A stretch of 34,552 nucleotides of DNA, taken from positions 1 to 34,552 of the forward strand of contig NZ_JAUEDK010000046.1 in assembly GCF_030385785.1 (NCBI RefSeq). The letters run 5' to 3'. This document shows positions 1-8,079 of the stretch, piece after piece. How positions within the stretch are numbered: the first letter of the stretch is position 1; each line of letters opens with the position of its first letter. This DNA comes from Crenobacter oryzisoli. Lineage in GTDB: Bacteria; Pseudomonadota; Gammaproteobacteria; Burkholderiales; Chromobacteriaceae. Under the pieces are notes generated by a model. It worked only from the letters and a program-made list of their open reading frames with translations, searched no databases and was not told the DNA's origin. Made by a program: the position numbers and the translations under genes.

Positions 1-827
1 GGGTCGGCGATGGTGTACACCGGGTGGCCGAAGCCGATCACCACTTCCTTGCGCTCGACGCGGGCACGGATGTCCGCCTCGGCTTCATCCGGGTTCTCGT
101 AGCGCTGCTGGATCTCGAACGCCACCTCGTTGGCGCCGCCATGCTTCGGACCGCGCAGCGCGCCGATGGCGCCGGTGATGCTCGAGTACATGTCCGACCC
201 GGTGCCGGCGATCACGCGGCCGGTGAAGGTCGACGCGTTGAATTCGTGCTCGGCGTACAGGATCAGCGAGGTGTGCATCGCCCGCACCCACAGTTCGCTC
301 GGCTTCTCGCCGTGCAGCAGGTGCAGGAAGTGGCCTCCGATCGAGTCGTCGTCGGTTTCCACGTCGATGCGCTTGCCGTTGTGGCTGAAGTGGTACCAGT
401 ACAGCAGCATCGAGCCGAACGAGGCCATCAGCCGGTCGGCGATGTCGCGCGCGCCGGCGATGTTGTGGTCGTCCTTCTCCGGCAGGGTACAACCGAGCGC
501 CGACACGCCGGTGCGCATCACGTCCATCGGGTGCGCCGAGGCCGGCAGCGCTTCCAGCACCGCCTTCACCGACGCCGGCAGGCCGCGCAGCGCCTTGAGC
601 TTCTGCTTGTAGCCGGCCAGTTCCGCCGGGTTCGGCAGCTTGCCGTGCACCAGCAGGTAGGCCACTTCTTCGAATTCACAACGCTCGGCGATGTCGAGAA
701 TGTCGTAGCCGCGGTAGTGCAGGTCGTTGCCGGTGCGGCCCACGGTGCACAGCGCGGTGTTGCCGGCGGCGACGCCGGACAGGGCAACCGACTTCTTCGG
801 TTTGCTGACGAGGGTAGCTTCGCTCAT
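1..827 (-). CDS. prpC: 2-methylcitrate synthase (3' end outside window)
   Basis: PrpC condenses propionyl-CoA with oxaloacetate to 2-methylcitrate, the entry step of the methylcitrate cycle in the cytoplasm. Reading the minus strand from the ATG at 827 gives an open frame of 275 codons that runs off the window. It begins MSEATLVSKPKKSVALSG and carries the citrate-synthase-fold motifs EHEFNAST (about 193-200), GPKHGGANE with H229, and GFGHPVY with H268. Family members have roughly 375-385 residues, so about the last 100, including the catalytic Asp region, are missing here. The gene starts 50 bp after prpB on the same strand, so the two are probably cotranscribed. A plus-strand open frame across the same interval is a GC-rich shadow. 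Identification rests on motifs and the prpB neighbour. Confidence 0.95.
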   Translation of the reverse strand, partial: MSEATLVSKPKKSVALSGVAAGNTALCTVGRTGNDLHYRGYDILDIAERCEFEEVAYLLVHGKLPNPAELAGYKQKLKALRGLPASVKAVLEALPASAHPMDVMRTGVSALGCTLPEKDDHNIAGARDIADRLMASFGSMLLYWYHFSHNGKRIDVETDDDSIGGHFLHLLHGEKPSELWVRAMHTSLILYAEHEFNASTFTGRVIAGTGSDMYSSITGAIGALRGPKHGGANEVAFEIQQRYENPDEAEADIRARVERKEVVIGFGHPVYTIAD

Positions 828-877
828 CTGGGGTTTCTCCTTAATGCAGACTCGATCTGAATGGCTGGATCGGGGGC

Positions 878-1765
878 TTACTTGTTCTTGCCGTCGGCAA
901 ACAGCGCGTCGAGCTTCTGTTCGTAGGCGTGGTAGCCCAGATGCTCGTACAGCTCGGCACGGGTCTGCATGGTGTCGACCACATTCGCTTGGGAACCGTC
1001 GCGGCGGATCGCCTGGTAGACGTTCAGCGCCGCCTGGCTCATCGCGCGGAACGCCGACAGCGGGTAGAGCACCATGCCGACGTTGGACGACGCCAGCTCC
1101 TCGGTGGTGAACAGCGGGGTGGCGCCGAACTCGGTGATGTTGGCCAGGATCGGCACCTTCACCGCCTCGGCGAAGCGGCGGTACATCGCCAGATCGGTCA
1201 TCGCCTCGGGGAAGATCATGTCGGCGCCGGCCTCGACGCACGCCACCGCGCGCTCGATCGCCGCGTCCAGCCCCTCGACCGCCAGCGCGTCGGTGCGCGC
1301 CATGATCACGAAGCGGTCGTCGCGACGCGCATCCACCGCCGCCTTGACGCGGTCGACCATCTCGGCCTGCGGCACGATCGCCTTGTTCGGGCGGTGACCG
1401 CAGCGCTTGGCCTGCACCTGGTCCTCGATGTGCACCGCGGCGGCGCCGGCTTTTTCGACGGCGCGGACGGTACGGGCGATGTTGAACGCGCCGCCCCAGC
1501 CGGTGTCGATGTCGACCAGCAGCGGCAGTTCGGTCACGTCGGTGATGCGGCGGATGTCGATCAGCACGTCTTCCGGCTGGGTGATGCCCAGGTCGGGGAT
1601 GCCGTTGGAGGCGGCTGCGACGCCGCCGCCGGACAGGTAGAGGGCCTTGAAGCCGCTGTGTTCGGCGAGCAACGCGCTATACGCATTGATGGCGCCGACG
1701 ATCTGCAGGGGGTGTTCCTGGGTGAGGGCGATGCGAAAGCGCTGGCCAGGGGAGAACTGAGACAT
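878..1765 (-). CDS. prpB: 2-methylisocitrate lyase
   Basis: PrpB cleaves 2-methylisocitrate to pyruvate and succinate, the last step of the methylcitrate cycle. The 295-residue protein has the usual family length. It shows the isocitrate-lyase superfamily features: metal-binding DIDTGWGG (about 85-92), HIEDQ (112-116) and the active-site loop KRCGH (120-124) with catalytic C122. The ATG at 1765 is preceded on the minus strand by GAGGAG about 9 nt upstream, which supports this start. It is the first gene of a prpB-prpC operon. No PrpR-type or GntR regulator gene sits on its upstream side; the next gene there is the divergent rpoE. If there is a regulator, it must lie beyond prpC or elsewhere. 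Confidence 0.96.
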   Translation of the reverse strand: MSQFSPGQRFRIALTQEHPLQIVGAINAYSALLAEHSGFKALYLSGGGVAAASNGIPDLGITQPEDVLIDIRRITDVTELPLLVDIDTGWGGAFNIARTVRAVEKAGAAAVHIEDQVQAKRCGHRPNKAIVPQAEMVDRVKAAVDARRDDRFVIMARTDALAVEGLDAAIERAVACVEAGADMIFPEAMTDLAMYRRFAEAVKVPILANITEFGATPLFTTEELASSNVGMVLYPLSAFRAMSQAALNVYQAIRRDGSQANVVDTMQTRAELYEHLGYHAYEQKLDALFADGKNK

Positions 1766-1810
1766 CTGGGGGAGCTCCTCTTTACAGATGAACTGGAGTA
1801 ATTGCTCGTC

Positions 1811-1840
1811 ATTCTAGCAAGCGCTTGGTTGTAAATGGAA
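1811..1840 (-). promoter_or_regulatory. Candidate prpBC promoter with internal palindrome
   Basis: On the minus strand TAGAAT (1816-1811) could be a -10 box, with a weak TTCCAT (1840-1835) 18 bp upstream. Between them lies the perfect 10-bp palindrome CAAGCGCTTG (1818-1827), well placed to be an operator. The -35 match is poor. The assignment rests on position about 45 bp upstream of prpB and is tentative. Confidence 0.3.
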
Positions 1841-1982
1841 CCCCTCTGGGCATTTTTTGTCGGAGCGGGGCAGCTCTGTTAAGGTTCGGGCATTCGTTGC
1901 CGGCCGTCAGGTTTTGCGGCACGTTGGTCGCGAGGCTTTGCGATGCTGTCTGGCCTGACACAACACTGGCGCAGACGGCGGG

Positions 1983-2010
1983 GGAACTCGGCACCGGCCG
2001 TGTGGTCTAG
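1983..2010 (+). promoter_or_regulatory. Sigma-E (AlgU/RpoE)-type promoter of the rpoE operon
   Basis: GGAACTC (1983-1989), a 15-nt spacer, then GTCTAG (2005-2010) closely matches the ECF sigma-E consensus GGAACTT-N15-GTCTAA. It lies 64 bp upstream of the rpoE start, so the predicted transcript has a short leader. This implies positive autoregulation, as is known for rpoE/algU operons. The rest of the 309-bp prpB-rpoE gap shows only the candidate prp promoter and no further gene. Confidence 0.75.
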
Positions 2011-2074
2011 TCTGTGCCCGCCCAGCGATCTCACAACAATTAAGGGCCGGCGCATCAGGGAGCATTACAACGAC

Positions 2075-2674
2075 ATGAGTGATCGGGATATCGATCAACA
2101 GTTGGTGGAGCGTGCGCAACGAGGCGAAAAAAGAGCTTTCGACTTGCTGGTCGCTAAGTATCAGCGCCGCCTCGGCCGTTTGCTGTCCCGGTTCATTCGG
2201 GATGGCTCCGACATCGACGACGTGACCCAGGAAGCCTTCATCAAGGCATATAGGGCATTGCCGTCATTTCGAGGGGAAAGTGCGTTCTATACCTGGCTGT
2301 ATAGGATTGGCATTAACACCGCCAAAAATTTTCTGAGCGCAAGCGGGCGCCGCCCGGTAGTGGGCAGTGAGGTAACGGACGAAGACGGCGAGACCTACGA
2401 CATGACGTCGCAGGTTCCCGACCTGAATACGCCCGAATCCGAGCTGATGAACAAGCAGATCCTGCAAACCGTCAACGCGGCTGTTGAGGCGTTGCCGGAG
2501 GAACTGCGGACTGCCATTACCCTGCGGGAAATGGACGGCTTAAGCTACGAAGAGATAGCCAGCGTGATGAATTGCCCGATCGGCACCGTTCGATCGCGGA
2601 TTTTTCGCGCGCGAGAAGCCATTGCTGCAGAACTCAGGCCGTTGCTGGACACAGCGAAAAACAGAAGGTGGTAG
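2075..2674 (+). CDS. rpoE: RNA polymerase sigma-E factor (RpoE/AlgU)
   Basis: ECF sigma factor of envelope stress that directs RNA polymerase to sigma-E promoters when released from RseA. The 199-residue protein starts MSDRDIDQQLVERAQRGEKR. It has region 2 (DIDDVTQEAFIKAYRALPSF, then FYTWLYRIGINTAKN) and a region 4 helix-turn-helix (LSYEEIASVMNCPIGTVRSR) that binds the -35 element. The reading frame is open for 44 codons further upstream. The ATG at 2075 was chosen because it matches the usual RpoE N-terminus and length, and because AGGGAG lies at 2057-2062 (spacing rather long). The anti-sigma gene follows after 2 bp, the normal partner arrangement. Confidence 0.97.
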   Translation: MSDRDIDQQLVERAQRGEKRAFDLLVAKYQRRLGRLLSRFIRDGSDIDDVTQEAFIKAYRALPSFRGESAFYTWLYRIGINTAKNFLSASGRRPVVGSEVTDEDGETYDMTSQVPDLNTPESELMNKQILQTVNAAVEALPEELRTAITLREMDGLSYEEIASVMNCPIGTVRSRIFRAREAIAAELRPLLDTAKNRRW

Positions 2675-2676
2675 GT

Positions 2677-3153
2677 ATGAAGGAATCGGTATCCGCTTTG
2701 ATGGATGGCGAACTCGACGGACACGAGGCCGCCAAGGTCGTCACAGCGCTCGGTAGCGACGAGTCGCTGAAAGAGCTATGGGACAGTTATCACATGATCG
2801 GGGACGCGATGCGGGCCAATACGATCCTGTCGGTGAATGTCCGTCAACAGGTGGCAGAACGACTGACCGACGAGCCGACCGTGCTGGCGCCGCGCCGCTG
2901 GTTTGGACAAGCTCGCGCGCGCCAGCTCGGCGCCGCCGCGCTGGCCGCCAGCGTCACTTTCGCCGCGGTGGTGGCATGGCAGCAACTGGGCAGTGCGGGG
3001 GCGCCACACGCCGAATTGGTGGCCGCCAATACGCCGGTAGACGTGCAACGCGTGCAGCCGGGCCGCGACGATCCCTATCTGATGGCTCATCAGGAAATGT
3101 ACTCCGACCCTAACGTGATGCGCGTCGCCTTGGGTAGCGGAGGTCGCAACTGA
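2677..3153 (+). CDS. rseA: Anti-sigma-E factor RseA (MucA-like)
   Basis: Single-pass inner-membrane protein whose cytoplasmic N-terminus sequesters sigma-E until regulated proteolysis. The 158-residue product starts MKESVSALMDGELDGHEA, the typical RseA/MucA N-terminal signature. It has one hydrophobic segment at about residues 86-107 and a short periplasmic tail. The start at 2677, 2 bp after the rpoE stop and preceded by AGAAGG, was preferred to an upstream in-frame ATG inside rpoE. The stop overlaps the rseB start (TGATG), which suggests translational coupling. The tail beyond the membrane segment is diverged, as is common in this family. Assignment rests on the N-terminal motif, topology and position. 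Confidence 0.93.
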   Translation: MKESVSALMDGELDGHEAAKVVTALGSDESLKELWDSYHMIGDAMRANTILSVNVRQQVAERLTDEPTVLAPRRWFGQARARQLGAAALAASVTFAAVVAWQQLGSAGAPHAELVAANTPVDVQRVQPGRDDPYLMAHQEMYSDPNVMRVALGSGGRN

Positions 3154-4118
3154 TGCATCGTATTTGCTGTATCACGGGTGGCGTGCTGCTCGGCGTCTCC
3201 CTGGTCGCGCATGCCGGCGATGACTGGCAGCCGTTGCGCAAGGCTGCGCAGGCCGGACGGCAGCAACCGCTCAACGGTACCTATTTGCACCAGATGAGCG
3301 GTGCGCTGGAAACCTTTCAGGTCTACCGTGGCGTGGTTGACAATCAGCTGACCGAGCGGCGCGAGTCGCTTGACGGCCTGCCGCGCGAGATCCTGCGCCA
3401 AGGCAACGATGTCACCTATTTCGCGCCGGACGCGCGCGCGCTGACGGCGGCGCGCTACAGTGCAGTGCGACTGTTTCCTGCCGTGTTGCCGGACAACGTC
3501 GACGGCTTGGCCGCGTCGTATACGGTCAAGCGGCTCGGCAGCGACCGGGTGGCGCGTCACGACTGTGACTGGTATCTGCTCAAGCCGAATGATGGTCTGC
3601 GTTATAACCAGCGCTTCTGCCTCGATAGTGTGACCGGCATGCCGCTGAAGGCGGTGATGCTGCTACCGCGCAGCAATGAGGTAGCCGAACAGTACACCTT
3701 CACCGATGTGGAGCTGACGGCGCCGAAGGATCGTTCGGTATACAAGTCGCACTACAAGCTCAGCTACACCCAGCGCGGCGGTGCTCAGTCTCCGGCCCCC
3801 TCCACGGTGCCGCCGGTCGTGACGTCGGTCGACGTCACCGGTTTGCCGCCGGGCTTTAAGCTGTTGCGCGCAGTCGAGCGAACCATGCCCAGTGGCGACA
3901 AGGCCCGCCACCTGATGTATACCGACGGGCTGGTGATGCTGTCGCTGTTCGTCGAGCCACAGTCGGGCGACCCTCGTCCCGATCGTGCCAACGTGGTACA
4001 GGGGGCGCTGTCCATCGCGTCGCACAGCGTTGACAACATGCAGCTGACACTGGTCGGCGACCTGCCCGAGCAAAGCCTGGCTAGCCTGCTGCGTTCGATC
4101 AAGGTTAGCCTGAAATGA
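3153..4118 (+). CDS. rseB: Periplasmic sigma-E regulator RseB (MucB-like)
   Basis: RseB/MucB is a periplasmic lipoprotein-like-fold protein that binds RseA, protects it from site-1 cleavage and senses mislocalised lipopolysaccharide or lipid. The 321-residue product has a signal peptide with likely cleavage after residue 21 (SLVAHA before GDDW). An N-terminal MucB/RseB domain follows (about 22-200, with LNGTYLHQMSGALETFQVYR), then a C-terminal domain (about 220-321, with GLPPGFKLLRAVER). Length fits the family. The start overlaps the rseA stop, and its own stop overlaps the rseC start by 4 bp (ATGA). Function is inferred from family and operon position. Confidence 0.93.
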   Translation: MHRICCITGGVLLGVSLVAHAGDDWQPLRKAAQAGRQQPLNGTYLHQMSGALETFQVYRGVVDNQLTERRESLDGLPREILRQGNDVTYFAPDARALTAARYSAVRLFPAVLPDNVDGLAASYTVKRLGSDRVARHDCDWYLLKPNDGLRYNQRFCLDSVTGMPLKAVMLLPRSNEVAEQYTFTDVELTAPKDRSVYKSHYKLSYTQRGGAQSPAPSTVPPVVTSVDVTGLPPGFKLLRAVERTMPSGDKARHLMYTDGLVMLSLFVEPQSGDPRPDRANVVQGALSIASHSVDNMQLTLVGDLPEQSLASLLRSIKVSLK

Positions 4119-4582
4119 TCGAAACCCAGGCGCGCGTGATACGGCTGGAATCCGGCCATGCCTGGGTCGAACCGCGTCCGCACACTCCATGCGGGCAGTG
4201 CGACCCAGTGCATGGCTGTCGCTCGCTCGCGATAGCCAGGATGTTCAGCCCCAACGGCCCGGCGTTTCGTGTAAAGAACCCGCTTGATGCTGCAGTTGGC
4301 GACTGGGTAACCGTATCCGTCCCCGAGCGTGGTATGTTGCACAGCGCGCTGCTGATGTATCTTGTGCCGCTTATCGGTCTGTTTGTTGGCGCTGCCGCAG
4401 GCGCGCTGGCGAGCGAGACCGTGTCGGTGCTCGCCGGTCTTGCCGGTTTTGCCGCCGCGCTGGTCGCGGTGCGGCGCGTTTCGCGTGGATTTGGCCAACG
4501 CCCCTTGTTCCAGCCGGTGATCACCGAGCGTGTTGATGCCCTTGCCTTAATTTCGGAGAGACCATGCCGATCAAAAAGCTGA
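4115..4582 (+). CDS. rseC: RseC family membrane protein (SoxR-reducing/MucC)
   Basis: RseC/MucC is an inner-membrane protein found in rpoE operons; E. coli RseC has also been linked to SoxR reduction. The 155-residue product starts MIETQARVIRLESGHAWVEP. It has the family cysteine cluster CGQCDPVHGC (C-x2-C-x5-C, about residues 26-35) and two membrane segments (about 75-93 and 99-117). The ATG overlaps the rseB stop by 4 bp. Its 3' end overlaps the mucD start by 19 bp, so the last residues are read in a second frame over the protease gene's start. The detailed role in this organism cannot be inferred. Confidence 0.92.
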   Translation: MIETQARVIRLESGHAWVEPRPHTPCGQCDPVHGCRSLAIARMFSPNGPAFRVKNPLDAAVGDWVTVSVPERGMLHSALLMYLVPLIGLFVGAAAGALASETVSVLAGLAGFAAALVAVRRVSRGFGQRPLFQPVITERVDALALISERPCRSKS

Positions 4583-5988
4583 TCGTAACCGCTGTTCTGG
4601 CGTCTACCGTCGCACTTGGCCCGCAGATGGCCACGGCGGCGGTTGCCAACCTTCCCGATTTCACTCAGTTGGTGCAGGACGAAGGGCGTGCCGTCGTCAA
4701 TATCAGTACCAAGCAGACTGTGCGCGAATCGGTCGCTGAAGTGCCCGACGGGATGGCCGGCGATCCGTTCTTCGAATTCTTCCGCCGTTTCGCGCCGCGC
4801 CAGCAGCGCGAATTCCAGGCGACCTCGCTCGGCTCGGGCTTCCTTATCTCCAAAGAGGGCTATGTGCTGACCAACTCGCACGTGGTCGCCAAGGCCGACG
4901 AGATCACAGTCACGCTGACCGACAAGCGCGAATTCAAGGCCAAGCTGATCGGCTCGGACGCTCGTACTGACGTGGCGCTGTTGAAGATCGACGGCGCTGG
5001 TGACTTGCCGGTGATAAAAGTCGGCGACGACAAGGCGTTGAAAGTGGGCGAGTGGGTGGTGGCGATCGGCTCGCCGTTCGGTTTTGATAACTCGGTGACT
5101 GCCGGCATCGTGTCGGCCAAGGGCCGCCAGCTTCCGGACGAGAACTATGTGCCGTTCATCCAGACCGATGCTGCAGTCAACCCTGGCAACTCGGGCGGTC
5201 CGCTGTTCAATATGAACGGCGAGGTGGTCGGCATCAATTCACAGATCTACAGCCGCTCTGGCGGCTTCATGGGCATCTCGTTCGCCATTCCGATCGATGT
5301 AGCGATGAACGTGGCCGATCAGCTCAAGACCAAGGGCAAGGTCAGTCGTGGTCGCATCGGCGTGACCACCCAGGAAGTCAGCAAGGCGCTGGCTTCCTCC
5401 TTCGGCCTGCCCCGGGCGAACGGAGCCCTAGTCACCAATGTCGAGCACGGTGCGCCCGCCGACAAGGCCGGCCTGAAGCCGGGCGATATCCTGCTGAAAG
5501 TCGACGGGCAGGCAATCCAGTCCGGCGGCGATCTGCAGCGCGCGATCGGCGCGATCTCGCCGGGCAAGCCGGTGACGCTGGAAGTGTGGCGCAACCGTGC
5601 CAGCCGTAACATCACCGTGGTCGCTGCAGAGCTGAAGGACAGTGACCCGCACGTGGCAGAGCGGGAGGCCAACAAGCCGAAGGCGGCAGAACCGGCTGCG
5701 CAGACGATGAGTCAGGTCGGCCTAGTGGTCAGTGAACTGTCGGCGCAGCAGTTACGCCAAGCCGGTGTGCCATTTGGTCTGCTGGTGCAGCGCGCTAACC
5801 AGGCGGCACAGCGCGCCGGCATCTTGGCCGGCGACGTGATCGTCGGCATCGGTAGCCAACAGCTCGCCAGTGCCAAGCAGCTGTTCAACGAGATCAACAG
5901 CGCCAAGAAGGGTAGCTCGGTTGCGCTGCAGGTGCTGCGCCAAGGGGCGACGCTGTTCGTGGCGCTGCCGGTCGGGGAGAGCACGTGA
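4564..5988 (+). CDS. mucD: Periplasmic serine protease/chaperone MucD (DegP/HtrA family)
   Basis: HtrA-family protease that degrades or refolds damaged envelope proteins, and a standard last member of rpoE/algU operons. The 474-residue protein has a signal peptide (MPIKKLIVTAVLASTVALG..., cleavage near 25). The trypsin-like domain has the triad H106 (TNSHVV), D136 (ARTDVALL) and S210 (GNSGGPL). Two PDZ domains follow (about 255-345 and 375-470, the first with GAPADKAGLKPGDILLKVDG). The start overlaps the rseC end by 19 bp; the sequence before it, TTTCGGAGAG, provides a Shine-Dalgarno. DegQ is an alternative name; the operon context favours MucD. All catalytic residues are present. Confidence 0.96.
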   Translation: MPIKKLIVTAVLASTVALGPQMATAAVANLPDFTQLVQDEGRAVVNISTKQTVRESVAEVPDGMAGDPFFEFFRRFAPRQQREFQATSLGSGFLISKEGYVLTNSHVVAKADEITVTLTDKREFKAKLIGSDARTDVALLKIDGAGDLPVIKVGDDKALKVGEWVVAIGSPFGFDNSVTAGIVSAKGRQLPDENYVPFIQTDAAVNPGNSGGPLFNMNGEVVGINSQIYSRSGGFMGISFAIPIDVAMNVADQLKTKGKVSRGRIGVTTQEVSKALASSFGLPRANGALVTNVEHGAPADKAGLKPGDILLKVDGQAIQSGGDLQRAIGAISPGKPVTLEVWRNRASRNITVVAAELKDSDPHVAEREANKPKAAEPAAQTMSQVGLVVSELSAQQLRQAGVPFGLLVQRANQAAQRAGILAGDVIVGIGSQQLASAKQLFNEINSAKKGSSVALQVLRQGATLFVALPVGEST

Positions 5989-6224
5989 GGCTGACGCTGT
6001 ACTTTCGCGAGTACTGCAGCCTCTGTCACCAGATGTTGGCCGAGCTCGCGCCGTGGCAGGCGCGGTTCGGCTTCGACATCGATGTGATCGACGTGGACAG
6101 CGATCCGGTATTGGAGGCGCGTTTCAACGAGCTGGTGCCGGTGTTGATGGATGGCGAGACCGAAATCTGCCACTGGCATCTGAACGCCGACAGCCTGGCT
6201 GCACATCTTGGTGAAATCCGTTAA
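5985..6224 (+). CDS. Glutaredoxin-like protein (DUF836 type)
   Basis: Small 79-residue thioredoxin-fold protein starting MRLTLYFREYCSLCHQML. It has a CSLC (C-x2-C) redox motif at about residues 11-14 in the position of the glutaredoxin active site, and VPVLMDG at about residues 49-55, the usual cis-Pro region. It starts with GTG overlapping the mucD stop (GTGA), with GGGGAGAG just upstream, so translation is probably coupled to mucD. DUF836 proteins commonly sit between mucD and lepA in betaproteobacteria. A disulfide-reducing role is inferred from the motif; its substrate is unknown. Confidence 0.85.
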   Translation: MRLTLYFREYCSLCHQMLAELAPWQARFGFDIDVIDVDSDPVLEARFNELVPVLMDGETEICHWHLNADSLAAHLGEIR

Positions 6225-6247
6225 AATTCCCGCCATTAACGAACATG

Positions 6248-6275
6248 AGGGCACGTCTGCGTGCCCTTAACTTTT
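6248..6275 (+). terminator. Hairpin upstream of lepA (possible weak terminator or leader structure)
   Basis: AGGGCACG (6248-6255) pairs perfectly with CGTGCCCT (6260-6267) across a TCTG loop and is followed by TTAACTTTTG. The U-rich stretch is short and interrupted, and the hairpin ends only 18 nt before the lepA ATG. It could therefore attenuate readthrough from the sigma-E operon or act in the lepA leader. Confidence 0.4.
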
Positions 6276-6285
6276 GTGTGACTGC

Positions 6286-8079
6286 ATGAACCACATTCGC
6301 AATTTCTCGATCATCGCTCATATCGACCACGGCAAATCGACGCTGGCCGACCGCTTTATTCAATTCTGCGGCGGGCTCGAACTGCGTGAAATGAGCGCGC
6401 AGGTGCTCGACTCGATGGATATCGAGAAAGAGCGCGGCATCACCATCAAGGCGCAGACCGCGGCGCTGCAGTACAAGGCACGCGACGGCCAAGTCTACAA
6501 CCTGAACCTGATCGACACCCCGGGACACGTCGACTTCAGCTACGAAGTGTCGCGTTCGCTGTCCGCCTGCGAGGGCGCGCTCCTGGTGGTGGACGCCTCG
6601 CAGGGCGTCGAGGCACAGACCGTGGCCAACTGCTACACCGCCATCGAGCTGGGCGTGGAAGTGGTGCCGGTGCTTAACAAGATCGACCTGCCTGCGGCCG
6701 AGCCCGAGCGCGTGTCGCAGGAGATCGAGGACATCATCGGCATCGAGGCGACCGACGCGGTGCGCGCCTCGGCCAAGTCCGGCATCGGCATCGAGGACAT
6801 CCTCGAGACCGTGATTGCGAAGATCCCGCCACCGAAGGGCAACCCGGACGGCCCGCTCAAGGCGCTGATCGTTGACTCCTGGTTCGACAATTACGTCGGC
6901 GTGGTGATGCTGGTGCGCGTGATCGACGGCAGCCTCAAGCCCAAGGACAAGATCAAGTTCATGGCCACCGGTGCCGAGCACCTGTGCGAACAGGTTGGCG
7001 TGTTCACCCCGAAGTCGGTGCAGCGCGACAGCCTGAACGCCGGTGAAGTGGGTTTCGTGATCGCCGGTATCAAGGAACTGAAATCGGCCAAGGTGGGCGA
7101 TACCATCACGCTCGCGGCCAAGCCGGCTGACGAGCCGCTGCCGGGCTTCAAGGAAGTGCAGTCGCAGGTATTCGCCGGTCTGTATCCGGTGGAGTCGCAC
7201 GACTACGAGTCGCTGCGCGACGCGCTGGAAAAGCTGCAACTGAACGACGCGGCGCTGAAGTTCGAGCCGGAAGTGTCGCAGGCGCTGGGCTTCGGCTTCC
7301 GCTGCGGCTTCCTCGGCCTCTTGCACTTGGAGATCGTGCAGGAGCGCCTGGAGCGCGAGTTCGACATGGACCTGATCACTACCGCGCCGACGGTGGTGTA
7401 CGAGGTGCTGATGAAGGACGGTACGCTGCTCGAGGTGGAGAACCCATCCAAGCTGCCGGACCTGTCGAAGATTGACGAGATCCGTGAACCGATCATCACC
7501 TCGACCATCCTGGTGCCGCAGGAGTTCGTCGGCGCGGTAATGACGCTGTGCAACCAGAAGCGCGGCGTGCAGCGCAATATGCAGTACATGGGCCGCCAGG
7601 TGATGCTGACCTACGACCTGCCGATGAACGAAGTGGTGATGGACTTCTTCGACAAGCTGAAGTCCACCAGCCGCGGCTACGCCTCGCTCGACTACGAGTT
7701 CAAGGAATTCCAAGCCGCTGATCTGGTCAAGCTCGACATCCTGGTGAACAGCGAGAAGGTCGATGCCTTGAGCTTGATCGTGCACCGCCAGACTTCGGTG
7801 TACCGCGGCCGTGCGCTGGCGGCGAAGATGCGCGAGCTGATCCCGCGCCAGATGTTCGACATCGCGGTGCAGGCGGCCATCGGCAGCCAGATCATCGCGC
7901 GCGAAACCATCAAGGCGCTGCGCAAGAACGTGCTGGCCAAGTGCTATGGCGGCGACATTACCCGTAAGAAAAAGCTGCTCGAGAAGCAGAAAGCCGGTAA
8001 GAAGCGCATGAAACAGGTCGGCAACGTGGAGATTCCGCAGACCGCCTTCCTGGCCATTCTTCAAGTGGGAGACAAATAA
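6286..8079 (+). CDS. lepA: Elongation factor 4 (LepA) GTPase
   Basis: Ribosome-associated translational GTPase, related to EF-G, that affects initiation and elongation under stress. The 597-residue protein is the normal length. GTPase motifs are G1 AHIDHGKST (about 11-19), G3 DTPGHVDF (about 77-84) and G4 NKID (about 131-134), followed by the EF-G-like domains and the LepA-specific C-terminus ending in a [17 protein letters not shown] basic tail. The ATG at 6286 ([17 protein letters not shown]) was chosen over an upstream in-frame TTG because it matches the family N-terminus. No strong Shine-Dalgarno is seen. lepB follows directly with no gap. Confidence 0.98.
   Translation: MNHIRNFSIIAHIDHGKSTLADRFIQFCGGLELREMSAQVLDSMDIEKERGITIKAQTAALQYKARDGQVYNLNLIDTPGHVDFSYEVSRSLSACEGALLVVDASQGVEAQTVANCYTAIELGVEVVPVLNKIDLPAAEPERVSQEIEDIIGIEATDAVRASAKSGIGIEDILETVIAKIPPPKGNPDGPLKALIVDSWFDNYVGVVMLVRVIDGSLKPKDKIKFMATGAEHLCEQVGVFTPKSVQRDSLNAGEVGFVIAGIKELKSAKVGDTITLAAKPADEPLPGFKEVQSQVFAGLYPVESHDYESLRDALEKLQLNDAALKFEPEVSQALGFGFRCGFLGLLHLEIVQERLEREFDMDLITTAPTVVYEVLMKDGTLLEVENPSKLPDLSKIDEIREPIITSTILVPQEFVGAVMTLCNQKRGVQRNMQYMGRQVMLTYDLPMNEVVMDFFDKLKSTSRGYASLDYEFKEFQAADLVKLDILVNSEKVDALSLIVHRQTSVYRGRALAAKMRELIPRQMFDIAVQAAIGSQIIARETIKALRKNVLAKCYGGDITRKKKLLEKQKAGKKRMKQVGNVEIPQTAFLAILQVGDK

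Noticed and set aside
24-860. 278-codon plus-strand open frame
   Set aside because: It lies opposite prpC, which has clear citrate-synthase motifs; the composition is typical of antisense shadows.
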